The notes beneath the pieces were generated by a model that saw only the letters and a program-made list of their open reading frames with translations, was not told where the DNA came from and did no database searches. 64,000 nt of DNA. It comes from Gammaproteobacteria bacterium (lineage in GTDB: Bacteria > Pseudomonadota > Gammaproteobacteria > Pseudomonadales > Pseudohongiellaceae). This document shows, one piece after another, positions 53,297 through 62,058 of the stretch. The DNA lies in assembly GCA_028818225.1 (NCBI GenBank), contig JAPPOG010000015.1, positions 1 through 64,000 of the forward strand, written 5' to 3'. Positions within the stretch are counted from its first letter, which is position 1; each line of letters opens with the position of its first letter. A program made the position numbers and the translations under genes.

Positions 53297-55243
53297 TTGA
53301 AAAAATTGTTATCACTTTTTGTTGCTGCACATTTCCTTGTCGCTTGTGCACCAGAAGAAACTGATACCGAAGAAGCAATTGGTGAATGGCGTCACCACGG
53401 TGCGAATCATCGCGGTGAAAAATACGTAGCACTTGATCAAATCGACGCCAGCAATTTTGAACAACTGGAAGTAGCCTGGCGCTATCGCAGTCCCGATCTC
53501 GATCTGCCGGAAGAACTTGCCTATCCAACCGGTGACTACCGTGCCGTGCCGTTAGTTATCGACGGTGTGATGTACGTCAACAGTAATCACGGATTAATCT
53601 CTGCTCTCGACCCGGCTACAGGCGAAGAGCACTGGATATTCGATCCCAAAAGCTACGAATACGGCCCACCGCTTTTTTCACCGCTGCAAACTCGCGGCAT
53701 TGAGTACTGGACCGACGGCGATATCGAACGTCTTTTTATTGCAACCAATGGTAAGCAACTGGTTTCTGTTGATATTGAAACTGGTCAACCTGATCCGAAT
53801 TTTGGCGATGATGGTTACGTCGACTTGAGACAGGATTTTGGTCGTCTCGAATTTGAAATGAATAACATCACCCATGGAGCGCCACCGATCGCCGTAGGTT
53901 CAACCGTGGTCGTTGGTTCAAAGATTTATGACTTCTCCATGTTTAACAGAAGCCCGCCGGGACATGTTCGTGCCTACGACGCTTACACCGGTCAGTTCAA
54001 ATGGCGCTTCAATACCATTCCGCAGGAGGGAGAGTTTGGCAATGACACCTGGGAAAACGATTCCTGGCGAGTGACCGGCAACACTAATGTATGGACTTAC
54101 ATGTCAGCCGATGAAGAAGCGGGAATAGTTTATTTGCCAACTTCAACACCGACTAACGATTACTGGGGCGGATTTCGTTTAGGCGAGAACCTGTTTGCCG
54201 AATCTATCGTTGCGCTGGATATAGAAACCGGTGAAAGAATCTGGCATTTCCAGACTGTGCATCATGGTGTGTGGGATTACGATGTTGCGTCTGCACCGAA
54301 TCTGGTTGACATAGTTGTTGATGGCGAACCAATCAAGGCCGTTGCCCAGGTTTCCAAAACTGCGTTCACTTATGTTTTCGATCGCATTACTGGTGAACCG
54401 GTTTGGCCAATCGAGGAACGTCCGGTTGCTCCGAGTGCAATTCCAGGGGAAAGATTACATCCAACCCAGCCATTTCCTACCAAGCCCGCACCTTTTGATC
54501 GTCAGGGTGTAAGCGAAGATGATCTGATTGATTTCACCCCGGAGATTGCCGCAGCAGCAAGAGAGCTGGCAGAGGAGTTTGTACTAGGTCCGATTTTTAC
54601 CCCGCCAATTGTCCGTGGCAGCAATGGCAAACGTTCGACTTTTGTTGTTCCCGGAGCAGGGGGTGGTGCAAATTTTCCTGGTGCAACTGTCGATCCGGAA
54701 ACCGGAATAATTTACATACCGTCAGCAACGCGACCTCATGGTATGTCGCTGGTACCTCCACCGGATGACACTTCGGATTGGCCTTATGTGATTCAGATGG
54801 ATCGCCAGGTGGGGCCCTTCGGTTTGCCGTTGTTAAAACCACCCTATAGGCGCATTACTGCAATCGATCTAAATACCGGTGAGCATGTCTGGCAGATTCC
54901 GTTTGGTCGAGGCCCCAACAATCATCCAATGCTGGAACATCTGGATCTTCCTCCATTAGGCAGTCTTTTCACCGATGTTGTTGCGGAAGGTGGGGTTCTG
55001 ATCACCAAGACCCTGTTGATTTCCTATCTGGCCCAGAAAGATGAAATCGATCCTGAAGCCCATGGTTCCATACTGGTCGCTCATGACAAGATGACTGGAG
55101 AACTGTTAGGGGAAGTCATGGTAGATCAGCGACTCCACGGACCTCCCATGAGCTATCAGGTTGATGGCAGGCAATACATTGCAGTTGCCGGTGGTGGTCG
55201 CGACGACGACAACGAACTGCTGGTGTTTGCTCTGCCAAACTAA
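53297..55243 (+). CDS. PQQ-dependent dehydrogenase lipoprotein (copy 4)
   Basis: This 648-residue PQQ-propeller dehydrogenase is carried as a lipoprotein (LVAC near residue 17). The start is the TTG at 53297, nine bases after AGGAG. It opens WRHHGANHRGEKYVALDQID and has blades such as LDPATGEEHWIFDP, YDAYTGQFKWRFNTIP and LDIETGERIWHFQTVHHGVWDYD. The adjacent cysteines of copies 1 and 2 are replaced by NVWTYMSAD at the same position. It is closely related to copies 5 and 6, so the gene has duplicated locally. It follows the secreted CHEGN protein and precedes a palindrome and a DUF3300 gene. Confidence 0.93.
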   Translation: MKKLLSLFVAAHFLVACAPEETDTEEAIGEWRHHGANHRGEKYVALDQIDASNFEQLEVAWRYRSPDLDLPEELAYPTGDYRAVPLVIDGVMYVNSNHGLISALDPATGEEHWIFDPKSYEYGPPLFSPLQTRGIEYWTDGDIERLFIATNGKQLVSVDIETGQPDPNFGDDGYVDLRQDFGRLEFEMNNITHGAPPIAVGSTVVVGSKIYDFSMFNRSPPGHVRAYDAYTGQFKWRFNTIPQEGEFGNDTWENDSWRVTGNTNVWTYMSADEEAGIVYLPTSTPTNDYWGGFRLGENLFAESIVALDIETGERIWHFQTVHHGVWDYDVASAPNLVDIVVDGEPIKAVAQVSKTAFTYVFDRITGEPVWPIEERPVAPSAIPGERLHPTQPFPTKPAPFDRQGVSEDDLIDFTPEIAAAARELAEEFVLGPIFTPPIVRGSNGKRSTFVVPGAGGGANFPGATVDPETGIIYIPSATRPHGMSLVPPPDDTSDWPYVIQMDRQVGPFGLPLLKPPYRRITAIDLNTGEHVWQIPFGRGPNNHPMLEHLDLPPLGSLFTDVVAEGGVLITKTLLISYLAQKDEIDPEAHGSILVAHDKMTGELLGEVMVDQRLHGPPMSYQVDGRQYIAVAGGGRDDDNELLVFALPN

Positions 55244-55287
55244 AGATATAGCCACAGGAGAAACGCGGTTTTCTCGACTGGCTATCT
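55244..55287. repeat. Two-tier stem-loop after PQQ copy 4
   Basis: An outer stem (AGATATAGCCA with TGGCTATCT, one bulge) encloses GAGAAA-CGCGGT-TTTCTC (55258-55275). It starts on the base after the stop codon. No T run follows, so it may protect the mRNA 3' end or act as a weak terminator. Confidence 0.5.
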
Positions 55288-55298
55288 GCCCTCAAATC

Positions 55299-55318
55299 TC
55301 GTTCAGGTACCTGAACGA
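55299..55318. promoter_or_regulatory. Perfect 20-bp palindrome, probable operator
   Basis: TCGTTCAGGTACCTGAACGA is its own reverse complement, with no spacer. It lies 112 bases before the DUF3300 start and 56 bases after the PQQ copy 4 stop. A site of this kind suits a homodimeric regulator such as a TetR-type protein. No regulator gene is nearby, and a one-off palindrome by chance is possible. Confidence 0.55.
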
Positions 55319-55430
55319 ACGATAAATAAATCTTTAGACCTCTTAAGCAACTATTCATTTTGGCTGTTGTAATCTGATACTCGCGAATCCCCGCCGACTC
55401 GCTGCGGTTCACCATAAACAGGGGGCTACA

Positions 55431-57617
55431 ATGATTACAACACGCAATTTTTCGAGTTTGCTAAAACCTTACTTTTTCCTGGCAGGATTGAGTGTGGCGT
55501 CCTGCCACGCTGTATCGGCCCAGGATGCTGACACCGACACCACTTCCTCCGGCGCCATCGACGCCAGCGCATCGCTAATTACTGATAGCGCCACTGATAC
55601 AGCCGAACTGCAGCAAGCTACAGCTCCAGAGCTCGGCGGCTTGCCCGCTGAAGAAGCGCTTTATACACAGGATCAACTCCAGACGCTGGTTGGACCCTAT
55701 GCGCTATACCCGGATGATCTTCTGGCCATTGTGCTTCCTGCCGCGACTTATCCCCTTGAGATCGTGTTAGCTGCACGTTTTCTCGAGCAGTTACAGGCAG
55801 ATGATTCCTTGCAGCCTGAAGAATCATGGGATGATTCCATTGTGGCCTTGCTCAATTACCCTGAAGTTATTGAGATGATGAATGACAATATCGATGACAC
55901 CTGGCAACTCGGTGAAGCGGTAATCAGTCAGCAATCAGATGTGTTACAGGCCATCGAAGATTTTCGTCAGCTAGCTTACGACGCAGGCAATCTCGAAAGC
56001 GATGAACGACAAACCATAGAAGTTGTACAGGAAGATGAGCAAGAAGCAATCGTTATTACCCAGGTTGAAAAAGAAGTCGTTTACGTACCCAGGTACATCG
56101 TCGAAGAAGTCATCGTCGAACAACAGGTTCCGGTATATCACTATCACTCAATACCGCGGCCGGTTTACTACTACCCTTATCCGGTTGGACATAGATTTCA
56201 TTCCGGGTTTTTCTGGGGAGTAACGACAGCATTCTCCATTGGCTGGTCAGATTATTTTTTACATGTCTACCATCCAAGCTATCGTTACCATCCTTACTAC
56301 GGTCGACGCTATTACTATAACGACTATCACTATCGACGCCCGAGCATAAATATTTTTAATAATTATTATGTTGATAATAGCTTTCGTCGCATAAGCGATC
56401 GTCATCGTTATGGTAGTTACTGGCGACCGCAGCGACATTTCGGTTCCCGGCCCTATGATTATCGCTATAACAACTACTATGTCGGTGGTCGCGATGTTGG
56501 AGACCGCAATTACAACCGGGCAAGGGGAGGCCAACGCACTGTTGCCGATTTTGCCGATGATCGTCGCCGCTCACAATTGAATGGAACGCAGATCGCCAAC
56601 TCGATTCGGGCCAGTGGTTTTGGGGCTGAAACCAACCGACGTCCTGGCGATCGTCGCGGTGGTGGCAGGTTGAGCGGTCAACAACTGACCAGCCCCGGCA
56701 CTGATGCCAATGCATTAAGCGCAGGGCGCGGAGCCCGTGGTGAGCGAACAGCACAAAGCACTTCACCAATCCCCCGCGGCACGCGAAGAGAAAACGGCAG
56801 AAATGCAGAGAGTTTTAATGCATTGAGAAACGGCGCAACACAAACTGCTCGTACGCAATCCTCTGATCGGTCTGCGCTAAGCCAGGAAAACCCCCGGGAG
56901 AATTCACGAGCGAACACGCGGCAAAACACGCAACGGAACTTACGAGAAAGGTCTCCGGAAAACGCTCAGGAAAACAGGGGTGCGACCTTTGATGCCTTTC
57001 GCAATCGTTCCCGCAATCGAAATGTCACTACCAGAAGCAATACTCGAAGTATTACGCCGCGAGAAAACAGTTCATCCCTGGTGGCGCCTTCAAACCGGAC
57101 CACAACGACCACACAAACTCGCAGGCCAACTCGCGAAAGCGCAAGACCGCGAATTAGTTCTGACCGGGAACGGCGTAGTGTTACGACTAACTCCCGTAGC
57201 CGGCCGACTCAAATCCAGCGGCAGCCACAACGGCAAGCACAAACTACCAGGCCTTCAAATAATGTTAGCCGCTTCAATAATCAGCGTTCCCAGCGCAGTG
57301 CTTCCGGTCAGAGCACGAGACGCTCGACAATTCAGAGTCAGCCTTCCAATCGCTCACGGGCTCAAATCTCAAGGCCTTCAACACAACCGAGTATTCGCTC
57401 CAATAGCAGCAGGAGTTCCAGTTCCTTCAATTCCAGCAGGCGCGGAGCTTCCTCGATGCAACGTCCACAGCGATCGCGACCACAAGCTTCAGGACCGCAA
57501 GCCAGAAGCCAACCAGCGCCGCGCTCCAATCGATCGGCTTCCTCTTTTTCAAGCCGCCGGTCTCCAGCCGCAGGTGGAGGAGGTGGTCGCGAAAGAGCCA
57601 ATCGGCGCAACCTCTAG
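55431..57617 (+). CDS. DUF3300 protein with basic low-complexity tail
   Basis: This 728-residue exported protein has a signal peptide (ending AVSAQD). A DUF3300 domain spans roughly residues 75-225 (TQDQLQTLVGPYALYPDDLLAIVLPAATYP). A middle stretch rich in tyrosine and histidine follows (residues 230-360, with many YY and HY pairs). A long tail of arginine, serine, glutamine and asparagine with no clear fold runs from about residue 365 to the end. It is strongly basic. DUF3300 proteins have no known function; the tail could bind nucleic acid or anionic polymers. It is a single gene between two PQQ lipoprotein genes. Confidence 0.88.
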   Translation: MITTRNFSSLLKPYFFLAGLSVASCHAVSAQDADTDTTSSGAIDASASLITDSATDTAELQQATAPELGGLPAEEALYTQDQLQTLVGPYALYPDDLLAIVLPAATYPLEIVLAARFLEQLQADDSLQPEESWDDSIVALLNYPEVIEMMNDNIDDTWQLGEAVISQQSDVLQAIEDFRQLAYDAGNLESDERQTIEVVQEDEQEAIVITQVEKEVVYVPRYIVEEVIVEQQVPVYHYHSIPRPVYYYPYPVGHRFHSGFFWGVTTAFSIGWSDYFLHVYHPSYRYHPYYGRRYYYNDYHYRRPSINIFNNYYVDNSFRRISDRHRYGSYWRPQRHFGSRPYDYRYNNYYVGGRDVGDRNYNRARGGQRTVADFADDRRRSQLNGTQIANSIRASGFGAETNRRPGDRRGGGRLSGQQLTSPGTDANALSAGRGARGERTAQSTSPIPRGTRRENGRNAESFNALRNGATQTARTQSSDRSALSQENPRENSRANTRQNTQRNLRERSPENAQENRGATFDAFRNRSRNRNVTTRSNTRSITPRENSSSLVAPSNRTTTTTQTRRPTRESARPRISSDRERRSVTTNSRSRPTQIQRQPQRQAQTTRPSNNVSRFNNQRSQRSASGQSTRRSTIQSQPSNRSRAQISRPSTQPSIRSNSSRSSSSFNSSRRGASSMQRPQRSRPQASGPQARSQPAPRSNRSASSFSSRRSPAAGGGGGRERANRRNL

Positions 57618-57699
57618 CGCTGCAGTGTCGGTAACTTTCATATCTGCCAGTTAGTGGTTTTGGTACACTGACCGAAACCATTCTGGCGAAACAAAAACA

Positions 57700-59661
57700 A
57701 TGAAAATTGCCGCTCATTTATTTTTCTTTCTTGGGGTTTGTTCAATCCTGGCCAGCTGCAGTTCTGAGGATCTGGAGCAACAAATCGAATCAGCCGTCGA
57801 CTGGCGCCATGCTGGTGGTGACCACAGTCAGGCTAAATACGCCCCACTTGATCAAATCAATGCTGACAACTTTGCCGAGCTGGAATTAGCCTGGCGCTGG
57901 CAGTCTGCGGACTTGCGCTTACCAGAAGGAGTGGGCTATGGCACTGCAGACTACCGTGCAGTTCCCTTGGTAGTGAATGGCACCATGTATGTGAATACCA
58001 ATCACGGCATGGTCGTTGCCCTCGATCCAGCAAGCGGGGAAGAGTTGTGGTTGATCGACCCGGAAAGTTATCGCTACGGTCCGCCTATTCAAACCAATAT
58101 TATGATTCGTGGTATCGAGTACTGGACCGATGGTGACATCGAACGAATCTTTGTCGCGACCCTTGGTAAACAGTTGTTATCTATCGATGCACAAACTGGG
58201 CAACCGGACCTTAACTTTGGTGAAGACGGCTACATCGACCTGAGTCAGAATCTGGGTCGGCTGGAGTTCGAATCTAATTTTATTACCGCCGGTGCAGCAC
58301 CTATTGCCGTTGGCAATTCCCTGATCGTCGGCTCAAAGATCTTTGATTACGGCATGTATAACCGCTCCCCGCCGGGTCATGTTCGTGCCTACGATACTTA
58401 TACCGGCGAATTAAAGTGGCGGTTCAATACCATCCCCCAGGAAGGTGAAGAATTTACCGAAACCTGGGAAAACGATTCCTGGCGCACAGCAGGAAACACG
58501 AACGTCTGGACTTTCATGGCTGCAGACGATGAGGCAGGCATAGTCTATTTGCCGACATCGACACCAACCAATGATTACTGGGGAGGCATGCGCCTTGGTG
58601 AAAATCTTTTTGCCGAAGCGCTGGTTGCACTGGATGTGGAAACCGGCGAACGCTTATGGCATTTTCAAACTGTTCACCACGGTCTGTGGGATTACGATAT
58701 TGGATCGGCACCAAATCTTGTCGACATCGTTGTCGATGGCGAACCAATCAAAGCCGTAGCACAGGTTTCTAAAACCGCTTTTACCTACGTGTTCGATCGT
58801 GTAACCGGTGAGCCGGTGTGGCCCATCGAAGAACTACCCGTTGCGCCCAGCACAGTGCCCGGCGAACGCGCGCATCCAACCCAACCCTTTCCCACCAGGC
58901 CGGCGCCATTTGATCGACAAGGTGTGAGCGAAGAAGACCTGATTGACTTCACTCCGGAGATCGCAGCGGAAGCCCGGGAGATTGCCAGCAACTTTGTGTT
59001 AGGACCAATCTTTACACCGCCAATTGTGCGTGGTGACAATGATAAACTTGCAACCTTTGTCGTTCCCGGTGCCGGTGGCGGGGCCAACTTTCCTGGTGCG
59101 AGTATTGATCCTGAAACGGGGGTTCTCTATATACCGTCCGCAACAAGACCCCATGGTATGTCTTTGATCGAACCACCACAGGGTACTTCCGACTGGCCCT
59201 ATGTGATTCAAATGGAAAGACAGGTTGGACCATTTGGTTTGCCATTGCTGAAGCCACCTTATCGCCGAATTACTGCTATCGATTTAAATACTGGCGATCA
59301 CCTATGGCAGGTTCCTTTCGGCATGGGACCGGCAAATCATCCATTGCTAGAGCATCTCAATCTGCCGCCACTTGGCAGTGTCTACGATGATGTAGTGGCT
59401 GAAGGCGGCATCCTGGTTACCAAATCACTTTTGATTTCTTTCCTTGCCCAGAAAGATGAGATCGATCCTGAAGCTCATGGCTCCATACTGGTGGCTCTGG
59501 ACAAGATGACCGGGGAAACTGTCGGTGAAATTCTGGTGGAGCAACGACTACACGGCCCGCCAATGAGTTACATGGTTGATGGCAGGCAATACATTGCCGT
59601 AGCCGGTGGCGGTAGAGATAACGACGACGAGCTATTGGTTTTTACCTTACCAGGCTTGTAG
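57700..59661 (+). CDS. PQQ-dependent dehydrogenase lipoprotein (copy 5)
   Basis: This 653-residue PQQ-propeller lipoprotein (lipobox LASC near residue 19) is very similar to copy 4. The opening is WRHAGGDHSQAKYAPLDQIN, and blades include LDPASGEELWLIDPESY, YDTYTGELKWRFNTIP and LDVETGERLWHFQTVHHGLWDYD. It shares near-identical blocks with copy 4 such as PPLGS and the C-terminal HGPPMSY.VDGRQYIAVAGGGRD. Like copy 4 it has NVWTFMAAD in place of adjacent cysteines. A separate substrate range is likely but not shown. It stands alone, with long gaps on both sides. Confidence 0.93.
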   Translation: MKIAAHLFFFLGVCSILASCSSEDLEQQIESAVDWRHAGGDHSQAKYAPLDQINADNFAELELAWRWQSADLRLPEGVGYGTADYRAVPLVVNGTMYVNTNHGMVVALDPASGEELWLIDPESYRYGPPIQTNIMIRGIEYWTDGDIERIFVATLGKQLLSIDAQTGQPDLNFGEDGYIDLSQNLGRLEFESNFITAGAAPIAVGNSLIVGSKIFDYGMYNRSPPGHVRAYDTYTGELKWRFNTIPQEGEEFTETWENDSWRTAGNTNVWTFMAADDEAGIVYLPTSTPTNDYWGGMRLGENLFAEALVALDVETGERLWHFQTVHHGLWDYDIGSAPNLVDIVVDGEPIKAVAQVSKTAFTYVFDRVTGEPVWPIEELPVAPSTVPGERAHPTQPFPTRPAPFDRQGVSEEDLIDFTPEIAAEAREIASNFVLGPIFTPPIVRGDNDKLATFVVPGAGGGANFPGASIDPETGVLYIPSATRPHGMSLIEPPQGTSDWPYVIQMERQVGPFGLPLLKPPYRRITAIDLNTGDHLWQVPFGMGPANHPLLEHLNLPPLGSVYDDVVAEGGILVTKSLLISFLAQKDEIDPEAHGSILVALDKMTGETVGEILVEQRLHGPPMSYMVDGRQYIAVAGGGRDNDDELLVFTLPGL

Positions 59662-59728
59662 CAGTAAAAAAGCAGGGATAAGTAAATCTACCTGGTAAGA
59701 GTCGTAAACCAGAACCGCACTGGGCAAC

Positions 59729-59847
59729 CCATTACTTTGTTTCAGCGCTTGCAGCCATTCTGGCTTCCCTCCCTCGTTTGCGAGCCCTGAAATACGGTCT
59801 CTCTTCTTCGGTCGGTGCTGCGCTCTTATGCTGAAGTAAAGTAATGG
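59729..59847. repeat. Structured intergenic repeat B, copy 2
   Basis: Terminal arms CCATTACTTTGTTTCAGC (59729-59746) and GCTGAAGTAAAGTAATGG (59830-59847) pair at 16 of 18 positions. Internal stems include CTCG/CGAG around TTTG. Aligned with copy 1 (16041-16152), the interior is roughly 70 percent identical by eye and in the same orientation. On the minus strand a 28-codon frame stays open in both copies. Confidence 0.75.
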
Positions 59848-59917
59848 CTTACCCATCGCTTGTGCCAAGCCTCTTACAATCGTGTTCTTATGTTTTAATC
59901 AAGCACTGCAGCTTAAT

Positions 59918-60022
59918 GGCAAGGGTGGAGTATTGTGTTTTTGTGACTAGCGCCCAGGGAGGGAAGCGCGGGAGGGCCAGGGATGGCCCAATGGAACGAA
60001 AACACAATACTCCACCCTGGCC
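59918..60022. repeat. Structured intergenic repeat A, copy 2
   Basis: Arms of 24 bases (59918-59941 and 59999-60022) are inverted and pair at 23 of 24 positions, spaced by 57 bases. The core includes GGGCC-AGGGAT-GGCCC at 59974-59989. The arm sequence differs from copy 1 while the pairing is kept, and the CAGGGA-bearing core is shared. Confidence 0.8.
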
Positions 60023-60188
60023 GTAGCACGGATTAAACTAGTCAAACTTATACTTATTCTCGAAAATCTTAGATAGTGTTCAAATTGGCTCACAGTGCAA
60101 CATCAACCATTTCGGAGTTCACCAGCGTCGCAAAATAGACTAAAGTGAATATCCGCATAAAAACCAGAGAAAAGCTGGAGCCAACCTC

Positions 60189-62030
60189 ATGAGAGGACCA
60201 AGAACAAGAGCCCTGCAGGGCCTGAGCGCAGCGGTTTTACTACTTGTCAGTACCGTGTTCACTCAGCAAGCGTTCGCCCAGGATGGCATCGATTCCTGGC
60301 AAGATGACCTGGCGCCTATTGCCAATATTGACTGGAACTATGATCGCGCTGCCCATTTACTAGAAAGAGCTGGATTTGGTGGCACGCCTGATGACATCGA
60401 GCGACTCGCTGCCATGTCTCCCCGGGAGGCAGTGCGCAGTCTGGTGTATTTTGATCCAGCAGCTAACAGTCATCTGCGGCCTTTTGATCATTCCGGAATT
60501 CACGATCCCGGGTTGGAGCCTTTCCCTCCGAGTCGACCTGCGACGACTGATCTTGCCAGGGAAACCGGTGAAGCACTGGGCGTAAAGGTAAAACCTACGG
60601 GTAATCGTCGCCTGCAACCGGTGGTGAACAAATTTTTCTACTGGCTTCGGGCCAGCGTGTTGGAAACCAATCGTGTGGCCTATTGGTGGGCAAACCGAAT
60701 GGTGGCCTCTAACAATCCATTGCAGGAAAAAATGGCACTATTCTGGCACGGTCATTACGCCGTGAATGAAAGTAAAGTGCGCGACTATCGCAAGTTGTTA
60801 ATGGAACTGGAATTGTTTCATGAAATGGGCACCGGAAACTTTCGTGACCTGATGGTTGCAGTCGCACAGGACCCAGCCATGCTTTCTTTTCTCGATGCAG
60901 GTGTAAATGTAAAAGGTGCACCAAACGAAAACTTCGCGCGGGAAATCATGGAATTATTCACAATGGGCGTAGGCAACTATAGCGAAACAGATATTCGTGA
61001 AGCCGCTCGTGCCTTTACTGGATGGAATTATGTCGATCTTGAATTTGTTATCAATGAAGAACAACACGATGATGGGGTAAAAAAGTTTCTCGGTCGCAGT
61101 GGCGATTTCGATGGTATAGAGGTCATCGATATCATCATGGAGCAACCAGTTACTGCTGAGTACATTGCAGGCAAGATGTATCGCTTTTTCGCCAGAGATG
61201 AATTGAGTGCAGAGCTGCAAGCTGACCTTGGCAATGTATTTCGCGATAACGACTACGAGGTAACTGCTTTATTGGAAACAATTTTTCTTTCCAAAGATTT
61301 TTACAGTGCAGCGACCGTTGGTACGCACATAAAGAGTCCAGTTGAATTGGCAGTATCGACCTACATAAAGCTTGGCCTGGATGATGCGCCAGGTGTGCCC
61401 GATTTTAATTCAGCAACCGGAGCATTGGGACAGACCCTGTTCAGGCCTCCCACTGTCGCTGGATGGGCCGGTGGCCGCAGCTGGATCACCCCGGGCTTAT
61501 TATTGGAGCGGGGCAATTTTGCCCGGGACGTATTGTTTCCGGATATAAATTTTATTCCTTCCGATCGACGTAACGGCAGCCGCGAGATTCAAAGCGTCGC
61601 GCAACGTATTCGTGAGGGAATGGATATAACCTCAGCCACGCAGCCTTCAAGTATTGGCGAAGGGCAGGTAATGGCGGAATCAAACATGCTGGCGGATAGG
61701 GACGAAGACTTTAATACACGCTATGGTAGTTTTCGCGGTTGGCAGATGGCGATTGAGAGGGTCAAGCCTATTTCGCGGCACACGGCGCGTTTAAATCTCA
61801 GCAAGATGGTGTTGGATCAACAACTTACCAGTACCTCAGAGGTAGTTGATTATTTTATTGCAAGATTTATGCGTGTAGCGCCCGGTGCCGATGCCAGAAA
61901 CATGTTGATAGATTTTTTGAGCAACGAAATCGGCACAACAAATATAGTAGAAGCAGAATCCTATATGGAAGATTCTTTGCGCATGACATTACATTTATTG
62001 TTTAGTCAGCCTGAGTATCAATTAAGTTAA
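60189..62030 (+). CDS. DUF1800 exported protein
   Basis: This 613-residue DUF1800-family protein has a signal peptide (ending FAQDG). It opens with AAHLLERAGFGGTPDDIERLA, the family's hallmark N-terminal motif. The middle holds EKMALFWHGHYAVNESKVRD and NENFAREIMELFTMGVGNYSETDIREAARAFTGW, the latter seen here as REIMELFTMG and EAARAFTGW. DUF1800 proteins nearly always sit beside a DUF1501 gene, as here (28 bases before it). Both are probably exported partners of unknown function. The ATG at 60189 has AAGCTGGAG upstream. Confidence 0.93.
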   Translation: MRGPRTRALQGLSAAVLLLVSTVFTQQAFAQDGIDSWQDDLAPIANIDWNYDRAAHLLERAGFGGTPDDIERLAAMSPREAVRSLVYFDPAANSHLRPFDHSGIHDPGLEPFPPSRPATTDLARETGEALGVKVKPTGNRRLQPVVNKFFYWLRASVLETNRVAYWWANRMVASNNPLQEKMALFWHGHYAVNESKVRDYRKLLMELELFHEMGTGNFRDLMVAVAQDPAMLSFLDAGVNVKGAPNENFAREIMELFTMGVGNYSETDIREAARAFTGWNYVDLEFVINEEQHDDGVKKFLGRSGDFDGIEVIDIIMEQPVTAEYIAGKMYRFFARDELSAELQADLGNVFRDNDYEVTALLETIFLSKDFYSAATVGTHIKSPVELAVSTYIKLGLDDAPGVPDFNSATGALGQTLFRPPTVAGWAGGRSWITPGLLLERGNFARDVLFPDINFIPSDRRNGSREIQSVAQRIREGMDITSATQPSSIGEGQVMAESNMLADRDEDFNTRYGSFRGWQMAIERVKPISRHTARLNLSKMVLDQQLTSTSEVVDYFIARFMRVAPGADARNMLIDFLSNEIGTTNIVEAESYMEDSLRMTLHLLFSQPEYQLS

Positions 62031-62058
62031 TTGCAGGATAAATCCCAAGAAGAATCTT

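Larger units (their letters stand above)
59662..60188. other. 527-base gap holding structured repeats B2 and A2
   Basis: No coding gene was found between PQQ copy 5 and the DUF1800 gene. Repeat B2 (59729-59847) and repeat A2 (59918-60022) fill much of the gap. The last 160 bases hold the DUF1800 leader; I see no clear promoter or terminator there. Confidence 0.8.

Noticed and set aside
56980-57654. A 224-residue plus-strand frame inside the DUF3300 gene
   Set aside because: It lies within the low-complexity part of DUF3300 in another frame, with no ribosome site and no recognisable domain. Its length reflects the arginine/serine-rich composition.
59647-59868. A 73-residue minus-strand frame across repeat B2
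   Set aside because: It crosses the repeat and the end of the PQQ gene, has no ribosome site, and uses a different frame from the one conserved between the B copies.
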